A DNA stretch of 38,340 nt. It comes from Planctomycetota bacterium. Its GTDB lineage: Bacteria; Planctomycetota; Planctomycetia; Pirellulales; PLA5. The notes under the pieces were generated by a model. The model was given only the letters and a program-made list of their open reading frames with translations. It ran no database searches and was not told where the DNA came from. Shown piece by piece: positions 1 to 9,500 of this stretch (position 1 is the first letter of the stretch; every line of letters starts with the position of its first letter). Location of the stretch: positions 1 through 38,340 of the forward strand of contig JAJDEG010000133.1 in assembly GCA_029259895.1 (NCBI GenBank). The letters run 5' to 3'. A program made the position numbers and the translations under genes.

Positions 1-711
1 GAGCAGCCCAACGCCGTATTGGTTTGGATCGGATTCGGTGTTGAGCCACTTTCCGTCGAACACGACCTCGGCTTTGACGCCGTCGGCGATGGGGCTTGCT
101 GGTTGGCCGATTCGCAGCGAGCCGCCCTCGAAGACGATCAACGTGCCGACGTTTAATCTCGTGTCGACCTTGATGCTGAATCGCAACTCGGCGCCGGGAT
201 TGATGCCGATCGCCTGGATCGACGCCGTACTCGTCGTCGCGTATTCGACCACCGTTCCCGCGCCGATTTGAACGACGTCGCCATTGCCCGGCACGCGGTT
301 GGCCGACCAAATGCCAGGGTCCGACCAGTTGCCGCTGGCCACGGTCGTATTCGTTGGGCTGAGAACGAAATTCGGAATTGTGTCGTGCTGAATGCGGATG
401 GAGGACGCAGTCGGATCGCTGGCCTGGATTGGCCCATGCGCAGATTCCGTGGCTGGCGCAGTACCCTGGGCGACGATGCCGGCGGCCGCGCCGATCATTG
501 CTGTCGGCTGTCGCGGCACGGCGAGGGCGGTCAGTGATGGAGGCAATATCGGCCCGATCGACTTTGCCACCGTCCACGATGTCCAGGCGAGTTCGGCCGT
601 TGCCGCAAGCATCGCGCGTTGTTCGAGTTGTTCGAATCGCGGTTGCCAAGTCCGTCTCGCGCTCGACGGACGGCAACCTCCGTGCTGTCTCATATTCACG
701 AAGTTCCTCAT
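1..711 (-). CDS. LEPR-XLL signature, G8-domain-like secreted protein (partial; C-terminus beyond left edge)
   Basis: A minus-strand frame stays open from a stop at 712-714 to the left edge, giving about 237 residues of N-terminus. Residues 26-36 read FEQLEQRAMLA, the planctomycete LEPR-XLL signature found on many giant exported proteins; it follows an Arg-rich head. After about 75 low-complexity residues comes a segment with NWSDPGIW, VPGNGDVVQIGAGTVVEY and LNVGTLIVFEGGSLRIGQP, which matches the start of a G8 domain, a beta-rich module of extracellular proteins often followed by a parallel beta-helix. ATG 711 directly follows the stop; ATG 693 is an alternative with AGGA 11 bases upstream. 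A cell-surface role is inferred, and the C-terminal architecture cannot be seen. The 31400-37660 protein shares the same N-terminal signature. Confidence 0.8.
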   Translation of the reverse strand, partial: MRNFVNMRQHGGCRPSSARRTWQPRFEQLEQRAMLAATAELAWTSWTVAKSIGPILPPSLTALAVPRQPTAMIGAAAGIVAQGTAPATESAHGPIQASDPTASSIRIQHDTIPNFVLSPTNTTVASGNWSDPGIWSANRVPGNGDVVQIGAGTVVEYATTSTASIQAIGINPGAELRFSIKVDTRLNVGTLIVFEGGSLRIGQPASPIADGVKAEVVFDGKWLNTESDPNQYGVGLL

Positions 712-866
712 TCAATGTTCCGCGGCGGTGCGGTGATCTGGCGATCATTGCCCGTGCAGCCGCTACTGAAAACCGACGACGACAGCACCGGTGGCGCGTG
801 CCACGGCGACACCGAATCGCCACGTCCCGGCAGTAATTGGGTTCGTCGACGGCGTAGTTCGGGCAA

Positions 867-895
867 ACTTTAACGGCATTGGTGCCGTGAGTCAA
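867..895 (-). promoter_or_regulatory. Predicted sigma70-like promoter for the LEPR-XLL/G8 gene
   Basis: Read on the minus strand, TTGACT (890-895) is followed after exactly 17 bases by TAAAGT (867-872). These match the -35 and -10 consensus at 5/6 and 4/6 positions. Transcription would start near 860, leaving a leader of roughly 150 bases before ATG 711. This is consensus matching only. Confidence 0.35.
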
Positions 896-898
896 CGA

Positions 899-920
899 AA
901 ATCGCATAGACTAGCGATTT
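899..920. repeat. Short palindrome just upstream of the predicted promoter
   Basis: Seven-base arms AAATCGC (899-905) and GCGATTT (914-920) are perfectly complementary, and the centre carries a further TAG-A-CTA symmetry with one bulged base. It lies immediately upstream of the predicted -35 at 890-895, where an activator or repressor operator could sit. It could also be chance. Confidence 0.35.
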
Positions 921-1026
921 ATCCCTTGACAGTGCGACGCTCTGGCGGGGGACGGCATTTTCCGCGAGATCGTACGCCGCCGATGCCGACACGGTGACGG
1001 GAGAGCGTTGGCGTGGGAGCGTTGGC

Positions 1027-2019
1027 TTAGGCCCGGTCGGTGGCGAAGGGGAGCACGTCGTTGATGTTTCGGCTGCCGGTGGCGGCCATGATGAGGCGGT
1101 CGAAGCCGAGGGCGACGCCGGTGCAGTCTGGCAGGCCGGATCGCATCGCCGCGAGCAGTCGTTGGGCCGGGGGAAGGGTTGGTTTGCCGTCGGTGTGGCG
1201 TTGGTCGTTGGCCACGCCCATGCGGCGCTGTAGCTCGTCGGCGTCGGTTAGTTCGTGATAGCCGTTAGCGAGTTCGAGGCCGTCTACGTACAGTTCGAAG
1301 CGCTCGGCGACGCGTTGGGCCTGGTCGGGCGGTCGACCTTGGGTCGTTATCGCGAAGGCGGCCTGACTGGCCGGGTAGTGATAGAGGATCGTGGGTTGCT
1401 GCTTGCCGAGCTGCGGTTCGACCAGCTCGGCCAGCAGGACGTTGAGGAGTTCGTCGCGGTGATGGGCGCGGATGTCTGCGGAGAGCGCTAGTCCGCGTGC
1501 CGCGGCGAGTGCGGCCAGTGCGCTCGTGTCGGCTGTAAAGGGATCGACGCCGGCGTGCTGGCGGAATGCGTCGCCGTAGGAGATGCGTTCGGCCGGGCCG
1601 CGCGTTAGCAATGCTTCGCAGAGGTCGGACAGTAGCGTCATGCCGTCGATCATCGTGTCGCCGCGGCGATACCACTCGACGATGGTGAACTCGGGGTTGT
1701 GCCGTTGTCCCCGTTCGCCGCCGCGGAACGAGCGGGTGACCTGGTAGATCGCCTGGGCACCGGCGGCCAGCAGACGCTTCATGTGCGCTTCGGGCGAGGT
1801 TTGCAGAAACATGCGTCGGCCGGCGGCCGGTTCTTGCGAGTCGTCGAACAGGACCGCGGAGAGCGGGTCGAGATGCCGCTCGACGAGAACTTCGCTGGAG
1901 AGGAGCGGCGTTTCGACCTCGATGAAGCTGCGCTGGTCGAAGAACTTGCGGAGATCGCGTAGGAGTTTCGCACGCCGCAGAAGCGTTTCCCAGGTTGCCG
2001 TTGGTTGCCAGTCGGACAT
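1027..2019 (-). CDS. epmA: EF-P lysine ligase-like protein (EpmA/PoxA/GenX family)
   Basis: This 330-residue protein is a class II lysyl-tRNA-synthetase catalytic core without the N-terminal anticodon-binding domain, the hallmark of EpmA (PoxA/GenX). EpmA activates (R)-beta-lysine and attaches it to a conserved lysine of elongation factor P. Visible class II features are the motif-1 region FIEVETPLLSS, the motif-2 region FRGGERGQRHNPEFTIVEWY, and near the C-terminus ELANGYHELTDADELQRR and the motif-3 region GVALGFDRLIMA. Length matches the family (about 325 residues). ATG 2019 begins MSDWQPTATWETL, like E. coli EpmA; the frame is open further upstream but that part reads as repeat-derived noise. 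No clear ribosome-binding site is seen, and an inverted-repeat element begins 21 bases upstream. Neither EF-P nor EpmB is in the window. Confidence 0.9.
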   Translation of the reverse strand: MSDWQPTATWETLLRRAKLLRDLRKFFDQRSFIEVETPLLSSEVLVERHLDPLSAVLFDDSQEPAAGRRMFLQTSPEAHMKRLLAAGAQAIYQVTRSFRGGERGQRHNPEFTIVEWYRRGDTMIDGMTLLSDLCEALLTRGPAERISYGDAFRQHAGVDPFTADTSALAALAAARGLALSADIRAHHRDELLNVLLAELVEPQLGKQQPTILYHYPASQAAFAITTQGRPPDQAQRVAERFELYVDGLELANGYHELTDADELQRRMGVANDQRHTDGKPTLPPAQRLLAAMRSGLPDCTGVALGFDRLIMAATGSRNINDVLPFATDRA

Positions 2020-2040
2020 TGTTTCGCGGTGTTGCGCTGG

Positions 2041-2206
2041 TTCTTTAACCACGGAGGACACGGAGAGGGGAAATTCGTGAATTCGAAGTGCAGATCGACT
2101 TACGAGAATACGAGTGTGAGTCGGCGGCCGCTTTATACAGCAATTGCATTCTTCGTTCTGCCTTTTGTATTTCCTCTGTGCCCTCCGTGTCCTCCGTGGT
2201 AAAGAA
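2041..2206. repeat. Dispersed inverted-repeat element, copy A
   Basis: An 18-base perfect inverted repeat (2048-2065 and 2183-2200, core ACCACGGAGGACACGGAG) is extended by flanking TTCTTTA (2041-2047) and TAAAGAA to about 33-base imperfect arms, with about 95 bases between. The arm has an internal period of about nine bases (ACGGAGG, ACGGAGA). It fills the gap between epmA and the RraA-like gene. Its architecture resembles the elements at 3014-3098 and 22301-22383. Confidence 0.75.
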
Positions 2207-2234
2207 TCCTGCTTGTTACCTAGCGACGAACGGG

Positions 2235-2960
2235 TTACCGCGGCGACCTTCGAACGCGGTCGGTTAGTTTTTTGACGACGGCCGCGAACTCTTTGCGGCG
2301 GGCCGTTAGTTCGGCGACTTTTTTTTCGGCGGTCGAGCGGACGTAGTCGAGGACGATGGATTCGGCGTCGACGAATTCGGCCGCGATGTCGGCGACTTCG
2401 GCGGCGATGTCGATGGGGATGTTCGTCACGCCGTTGGCGTCGCCGTGTAGCAGGTCGCCTTCGCTGACCACGAGACCGCCGACGCGAACGGGTAGGCCGA
2501 CGTGGAGGATGTGGCAGTAGGCGTGCGAGCAGATCGTGCCGCCGGTGAAGACCGGATAGTCGAGGGCTTGGACTTGGAGCAGGTCGCGGCCGGCACCGCT
2601 GGTGATGAGGCCGGACGAGCCGAAGGCCTTGTAGACGGAACACATCACCTCGCCGAACGTGGCCGATACGGATGGATCGTCGAGGTCTTGAAACACGACG
2701 ACGGCCGGGCCGGGGAGGGCGGCGAAACGCTCGGCTTGCGATTCCATCGAGCCGTAAGCGTCTCCGCCGGTGGGCGGGGCGTCGCTGCGGAAGGATGCGG
2801 TGGCGGCGAACCCGACCATCGGCGGCAACTGCCCAAAGGCCGCGCGGATTCGCCCATCCATGTAACCGGCGTTGCGGGGGCGGACGTCGAACAGCTCGAT
2901 GGCGTTGCAGATCGTGGGGGTGTCGAAGTTGGCGAGCTTGGCGAGCGTTTGGGGGTTCAT
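2235..2960 (-). CDS. RraA-family protein (4-hydroxy-4-methyl-2-oxoglutarate aldolase-like)
   Basis: This 241-residue protein belongs to the RraA / dimethylmenaquinone-methyltransferase-like superfamily, whose known members are divalent-metal-dependent aldolases (HMG/CHA aldolase) or RNase E inhibitors. The N-terminus has FDTPTICNAIELFDVRP, typical of the family. Residues 120-170 contain YKAFGSSGLITSGAGRDL followed by YPVFTGGTICSH, in place of the usual G-G-x-x-R-D segment, and then GLVVSEGDLLHGDANGV with the conserved GD-x-(I/L)-x-(G/A)-D motif. The C-terminus is a Lys/Arg-rich helix. ATG 2960 was chosen because residues just before it look unstructured. A catabolic aldolase is as likely as any other role, and the substrate cannot be read from sequence. 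It is divergent from the macroglobulin gene. Confidence 0.85.
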   Translation of the reverse strand: MNPQTLAKLANFDTPTICNAIELFDVRPRNAGYMDGRIRAAFGQLPPMVGFAATASFRSDAPPTGGDAYGSMESQAERFAALPGPAVVVFQDLDDPSVSATFGEVMCSVYKAFGSSGLITSGAGRDLLQVQALDYPVFTGGTICSHAYCHILHVGLPVRVGGLVVSEGDLLHGDANGVTNIPIDIAAEVADIAAEFVDAESIVLDYVRSTAEKKVAELTARRKEFAAVVKKLTDRVRRSPR

Positions 2961-3546
2961 GGCGGTGGAATGTCGGTGGGGAGTTGCGGCGATTGGCGTT
3001 GCCAAACCGGAGAGTAACCGCAAAGGCGCAAAGGCGCGGAGAAAATCATAGAGCGCCCAAAATGGGCGATTCTTTGCGTCTTTGCGGCTTAGCGGTTAAC
3101 TTCCGTGCGGCGGGTAGGTTGCAATTTATCAGAGCCGGTTCGCGGCGTAGAGGTATGCGGCGTAGGGGCATGATGTCGCGTCGAATCGGGCCGTGGCGGC
3201 CTTGCGGCGGCTGGCGACGAGTATGGCGTACAATTTTTGGGCGGTATTGGCCGAATGTGGCTGGGAACTTTTGGCATTTGGCCGTCGTCTACCATGTTGT
3301 GGGTTGGCGGAAACCGGCGTCGAGTTGAACTCGACTGCGGTTCGCCGGCGGCCGTAAACTGTAACGCTGCAATGCGTTAGCTGCTTGCCTGGCCGGCGCT
3401 GACCGAGCGATTCGTGGCTCCGCCCACGTCGGCTCCATTTCGCGGAACACTTCACGGAACACTCACGCATCGAACTTGGCCGATGGCGCGTCGCCATTTG
3501 GATCGTCGCGCGGATCGGCCACATCAACTTTGCTGGATCGAATCTC
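2961..3546. other. Divergent intergenic region between the RraA-like and macroglobulin genes
   Basis: This 586-base gap contains inverted-repeat copy B (3014-3098). The remaining 450 bases hold no convincing gene; frames open across it have Arg/Pro-rich translations on both strands and no recognisable motif. Promoters for both divergent genes must lie here, but I found no confident -35/-10 pair. Confidence 0.5.
3014..3098. repeat. Dispersed inverted-repeat element, copy B
   Basis: The left arm (about 3015-3047, TAACCGCAAAGGCGCAAAGG then CGCGGAG) pairs imperfectly with the right arm (3069-3098, TCTTTGCGTCTTTGCGGC then TTAGCGGTTA). The loop itself carries a hairpin with CGCCCA/TGGGCG around 3053-3067. 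The left arm has an eight-base period (CGCAAAGG twice). It aligns closely with the arm of copy C at 22301. Confidence 0.7.
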
Positions 3547-6500
3547 ATGACTCGCAAACAAGTTACGGGCGCGTCGCGCCAGGTTTTCGTATTGTCCGTC
3601 TTCCTGGCCATCGCGGCGGTGTCCGTCGTGATCTCGGAGGAAGCGTCGCCGGTCGATCAGCGGACGACGGCCAAGGCGGCGTTCGACAAGGGCAATTTCA
3701 AGGATGCCTACGATATCTATCGGAAGCTGGCCCTCGATCCGGCCGACGACGAGAAGTTAGTGGGATCGGATTTGACGCAGGCGCTGCAGTGTCTGAATCA
3801 GCTTGGTCGGCAGAAGGAGATCGACGAGCTGCGCGAGGGCGTGATTGCCGCGCATGGGAAGAACTGGCGATTGCTTAGGACGGCGGCGCAGACGTTGTTC
3901 CAACAGCCGCAGTTCGGCTACATCATTGCCGGCAAGTTCGAGCGGGGGCATCATCGCGGCGGCGGACAGATCGTGAACTCGACCGAGCGGGATCGCGCCC
4001 GGGCGATGCAGCTTATGCAACAGGGGATGATGGCGGCGCGGGCCGATGACGACAAGCAGGCGGCTTCGCAGTATCTGTTCGATTTCGCCGGCATGCTGGT
4101 CAACAACCGCGGGCACTACGACGCCTGGCGGTTGCAGGTGTTGACCGATCTGTCGACGCTGCCGGACTACGACGAAGGCTATCGCTACACCCGCTATGGG
4201 CAAGCGTATCCCGGAGCGCCGGTCGACGAAGAGGGGAAGCCGGTCTATCACCAGACGCCGAAGAGTTGGGAAGCGGCCGCGACGGACGGCGAGCGATGGC
4301 GATGGCTGCTCGAACAGGCCGCCGAGATCGCGCCGAATCGACGCACGGAGATTCGCAAGCACTTTGCCGATTTTCTATTCGGCCAGTTCGGCGTGCAGAC
4401 GATGGGCTACTACGGGCGGATCTTTGGCCGCGTGGCGGATGGCGACGATGCGGAAGGTGACGACGAAGACAAGGACGAGAGCGGCACGTATGCGCTGCAT
4501 ACGTTGGGCGAGGGCGAGACGATCGCCAAGCTGGCCAACGGCATCAAGCGGTTCAAGCTGCCGGACGAATTCAACTTCGTAAAGATCTATCGCGAAGTGG
4601 CGGATGCGGGCAAGGACACACACTGCGAAGGAAGCTTGACGCAGCTTGGCCAGATTTTCGAGAACCGGCGACAGTATCCGAAGGCGGCCGAGCTTTGGCG
4701 GCGGGCGATCGAGGAGTACGGCAAGGGAGATCACGAGTGGCGGCAAAAGCGGCTCGATCAGATCGTGGGGAACTGGGGCCGCTTCGAGCCGGGCGAGCCG
4801 ACCGTGGCGGGCAAGGGGACTACGTTCGACTATCGTTTTCGCAATGGCAAGCAGGTGAGCTTCGAGGCCCACGAGGTGTTGGTCGACAAGCTGCTCGACG
4901 ACGTGAAGGCGTACATCAAGACGCGGCCGGAGCGGCTGGAATGGGAACAGCTCAACATTCAGAACATCGGCCATCGGCTGGTGCAGAAGGACGAGAAGAA
5001 ATACATCGGCGAGAAGGTGGCCGAGTGGAAGCTGGACCTCGAACCGCGCGAGAATCATTACGACAAGCGGTTGACGGTGACTACGCCGCTGCAAAAGCCG
5101 GGGGCGTATCTGGTTCGCGCGAAGATGGCCGACGGCAGGACGGCAGACGGTGGCGACGCGAAGGGGAACACAAACTTCATCGTGCTGTGGATCGCGGATA
5201 CGGCGATCGTGAAGAAGCCGATCCAAGGCCAGACGATGTACTACGTGGCCGACTCGGCGAGCGGAACGCCGATCGCTAAGGCGAACGTCGAGTTTTTCGG
5301 CTATCGGCAGCGGTACGTGCAAAACACGAAGCGTTACGAAATCGACGTCAAGAACTTCGCGGAGTTCAGCAGCGGCGAAGGTCAGGTGCGGCTGGATGGG
5401 AATCGGTTGCCGCAGAATCATCAGTGGTTGATTATCGCCAGGACGGATGCGGGGCGGTTTTCGTATCTCGGGTTCGGCAATGTGTGGTACGCGAGTTATC
5501 AGGACGGGGCGTACAACGAGAAGAAGATTTTCGGCATCAGCGATCGGCCCGTCTATCGGCCGGCTCAGCCAGTGAAGTTCAATTTTTGGGCGGGGCGGGC
5601 GCGATACGATGCGCCGGAGGACAAGTCGGAATTCGCCGGACTCACGGCGACCGTGAAAATCAACAATCCCAAGGGCGAGAAAGTTCTAGAGAAGAAGTAC
5701 ACGCTCGACGAATACGCGGGATTGCACGACGAGTGGATGCTGCCGGTCGACGCGACGCTGGGGCAGTATTACGCCCAGATCATCGTGCATCGCGGCGGGG
5801 ACAACGACTTTGGCGGCAATCTTTCGTTCCGCGTAGAGGAATACAAGAAGCCGGAGTTCGAGGTGATCGTCGATGCGCCGAAGGAGCCGGTCAAACTGGG
5901 CGAGAAGGTGACGGCGAAGATTACGGCCAAGTATTACTTCGGGTCGCCGGTGACCGAGGCGAAGGTGAAGTACAAGGTGCTGCGGACGAGCCACAGCGCG
6001 GAGTGGTTTCCTTCGGCGCGGTGGGATTGGTTCTACGGCCCGGGATATTGGTGGTGGTCGTACGATTACGCCTGGTATCCGGGTTGGTCGAAGTGGGGCT
6101 GCATGCGGCCGTATCCGTGGTGGCACGGCGGGCGATGGGAACAGCCGGAAGTGATCGCCGAGCGGGAAGCGGAGATCGGCAAGGACGGGACGTTGGAGTT
6201 CGAGATCGACACCGCGCCGGCCAAGGCCGTGCACGGCGATCAGGATCACAAATATTCGATCACGGCGGAAGTCGTCGATCAGTCGCGGCGAACGATCGTC
6301 GGCTCCGGCGAGATTCTCGTGGCGCGGCGACCGTTCAAGGTGTTCGCGTGGATCGATCGCGGCTACGTGAAGACGGGCGATACGATCGAAGCGAGCTTCA
6401 ACGCGCAGACGCTCGACGCTCAGCCGGTGAAGGGCGACGGTACGCTGCGGCTGCTGAAGATTTCGTACGCCGGCGACGATCCCAAGCCGGTCGAAACGGA

Positions 6501-9500
6501 AGTTGGTAAGTGGGAATTGAACACCGGCGACGACGGCCGGGCGAGCCAGAAGCTGACGATGCAGGAGCCGGGACAATATCGGCTGTCTTACGAAGTCGTC
6601 GACAGTAAGGGCAACCGCATCGAAGGTGGATACGTGTTCACCGTGATCGGGCAGGGCTTCGACGGCGGCGACTTGCGGTTCAACGATTTGGAACTGATCC
6701 CGGACAAGCGGGAGTATCAACCGGGCGACGTGGTGAAGCTGCAAATCAACACGAACCGCGCGGGCGGGACGGTGCTGTTGTTCATGCGGCCGATCAATGG
6801 CGTTTGCCCGCCGCCGAAGCTGATTAAGATGGCCGGCAAGAGCCACATTGAGGAAATCGAAATCGCCAAGGGGGACATGCCAAACTTCTTCCTCGAGGCG
6901 GTGACGGTGGCGGGCGGTCGCGTGTTCAGCGAGGCGAAGGAGATCGTCGTGCCGCCGGAGAAGCGGATTGCCAACATCGAGATCAAGCCGTCGGCCGAGG
7001 AGTATAAGCCGGGCGAGAAAGCGAAGTTCGTCGTCAAGTTGACCGACCTGGACGGGCGGCCGTTTATCGGCTCGACGGTGATATCGATGTACGACAAGGC
7101 GGTCGAGTACATTTCCGGCGGGACGAACGTGCCGGGCATTAAGGAGTTTTTCTGGGCGTGGCGGCGGCACTATCACAGTTACGTCGAGCACAACCTGACG
7201 CGATACATCCATACGATCGTGCCGCCCGGCGAGGCGGGCATGGGCGATCTGGGGGTGTTCGGGGCGTCGGTGGCGGATGAACTGGCCGACGACTCGGGGG
7301 TGGATCAGGACGGGGCGAAACGGCGAACCGCTACTTTTAGCGCGCGTGGTCTGGGTGCCGGCGGTGGCAGGCCTGGCGAGCCGATGGCGGAAGCGGCTGC
7401 GGCCGAAAGTCCGTCGGTTAGCTTGGCGAAGGATGACGCGCAGGGCAACTTATACCGGGGTCAGGATAGGAAATCGGGCGGCGAAGCAGGGCCGAACCTG
7501 ACGACGCCGGCGGTGCGGACGAATTTCGCCGATACGGCCTATTGGGCGGCGGCGGTGGTGACCAACAGCGACGGCGTGGCGGAGTTTTCGCTCGACATGC
7601 CGGAGAATCTCACGACGTGGAAGTGCAAGGTGTGGTCGATTGGCCACGGCGCGCGCGTGGGCGAGGCGTCGACGGAGGTCATCACGCGGAAGAACGTCAT
7701 CGTCCGACTGCAAGCGCCGCGGTTCTTCGTGCAGAAGGACGAGGTCGTGCTGTCGGCCAACGTGCATAACTATTTGAAGACGGACAAGGACATTAAGGTC
7801 GTGCTCAAGCTCGACGGCGACGTGCTCGCGCCGCTGGACGAGCTGACGCGCTTGGTGAGCATCAAGGCCGGCGGCGAGCGGCGCGTCGATTGGCGCGTGC
7901 GGGCGATCCGCGAAGGCGAAGCGACGATCCAGATGCAGGCGCTCACCGACGAGGAGTCGGACGCCACGCAGATGACGTTCCCGGTTTACGTTCACGGCAT
8001 CGCCAAAACCGAGTCGTACTCGGGGGCGATCCGCGCGGACGAAGCGGCGGGCAGCTTTATCGTCCGCGTGCCTGAGGAGCGGCGGCCGGAGCAGTCGCGG
8101 CTGGAAGTGCGTTATTCGCCGACGCTGGCCGGGGCGATGGTCGATGCGCTGCCGTATCTGGCGGAATATCCGTATGGGTGCACGGAGCAGACGCTCAATC
8201 GCTTTTTGCCCACAGTGATTACGCAGAAGATATTGCTCGACATGAAGCTCGACCTGAAGGCGATTCAGGAGAAGCGGACCAATCTCAACGCGCAGGAAAT
8301 CGGCGACGACGTCGAGCGGGCGAAGGGTTGGAAGCGGTTCGACCGCAACCCGGTGTTCGACATCGACGAAGTGAAGAAGATGGTCAAGGATGGCGTCGAT
8401 CGACTGACCGAGATGCAGCTAACCGTCGGCGGCTGGGGCTGGTTCAGTGGGTACTACGAACGGAGCACGCCGCATACGACGGCGGTGGTCGTGCATGGCC
8501 TGCAAGTGGCCAAGGCCAGTGACGTGGCGCTCGTGCCAGGGATGTTGGAGCGGGGCGTGAAGTGGCTGGAGAACTATCAGAGCGCACAGGTGCAGAAGAT
8601 CAAGAACGCGCCGAGCAAGACGCAACCTTGGAAGGATCGGGCCGACGAAATCGACGCGTTCGTGTTCATGGTGCTGACGGACGCGGGCGTGAAGAATGCC
8701 GACATGCTGGGCTTTTTGGACCGCGACCGCGTGAAGCTGGCCGTGTATGCCAAGGCGTTGTTCGGGCTGGCGTGCCATACGCTTGGCGAGAAGGACAAGC
8801 TGGCCGTGGTGATGGAGAACATCAGCCAGTACGTCGTTCACGACGACGAGAATCAGACGGCGTATCTCAAGTTGCCGGCCGACAATTACTGGTGGTACTG
8901 GTACGGCAGCGAGAACGAGGCGATGGCGTATTACCTGAAGCTGCTCGCCAAGACTGACGCGAAGAGCAAGACGGCTTCTGGGCTGGTCAAGTACCTGCTC
9001 AACAATCGCAAGCACTCGACGTATTGGAACTCGACGCGCGATACGTCGCTGTGTATCGAGGCGATGGCCGATTATCTGAAGGCCAGCGGGGAGAGCCGGC
9101 CCGACATGACGGTCGAGGTGTGGGTCGACGGTAAGAAAGCCAAGGACGTGCGGATCACGGCGGAGAATCTGTTCACGTTCGACAACAAGCTCGTGCTGAC
9201 GGGCACGGACGTGCGGTCGGGCAGTTACAAGATCGAGCTAAAGAAGAAGGGGAGCGGGCCGCTGTATTACAACGGCTATCTGACGAACTTCACGCTAGAA
9301 GACCCGATTACGAAGGCGGGTCTGGAAATCAAGGTCGAACGCCGGTACTACAAGTTGGTCCGCGTGGAGAAGAGCATCAAGGCGGCCGGCTCGCGTGGTC
9401 AGGCGGTCGACCAGAAGGTCGAGAAGTACGAACGCGTGCCGCTGGAGAATTTGGCGACCGTGAAGAGCGGCGACTTGCTGGAGATCGAATTGGAGATCGA

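Larger units (their letters stand above)
712..1026. other. Intergenic region upstream of the LEPR-XLL/G8 gene
   Basis: This 315-base gap holds a predicted minus-strand promoter (867-895) and a short palindrome (899-920). A plus-strand TTGACA at 926-931 has no downstream plus-strand gene and is probably chance. I see no coding sequence or RNA gene. Confidence 0.5.

Noticed and set aside
926-931. Plus-strand TTGACA as a promoter
   Set aside because: No plus-strand gene follows it; epmA is on the opposite strand.
2005-2202. Short plus-strand frame crossing the inverted repeat
   Set aside because: Its translation (CPPCPPW-type tail) comes from the repeat arm; not a gene.
2041-3098. Inverted repeats A and B as rho-independent terminators
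   Set aside because: Arms are separated by long loops (copy A about 95-120 bases), no U-tract follows, and they sit upstream of gene starts.
3229-3234. TACAAT as a -10 for the macroglobulin gene
   Set aside because: No reasonable -35 at 16-18 bases upstream.
5686-7212. Minus-strand frame within the macroglobulin gene
   Set aside because: Leu/Arg/Val/His-rich shadow with no domain; the plus-strand macroglobulin is unambiguous.
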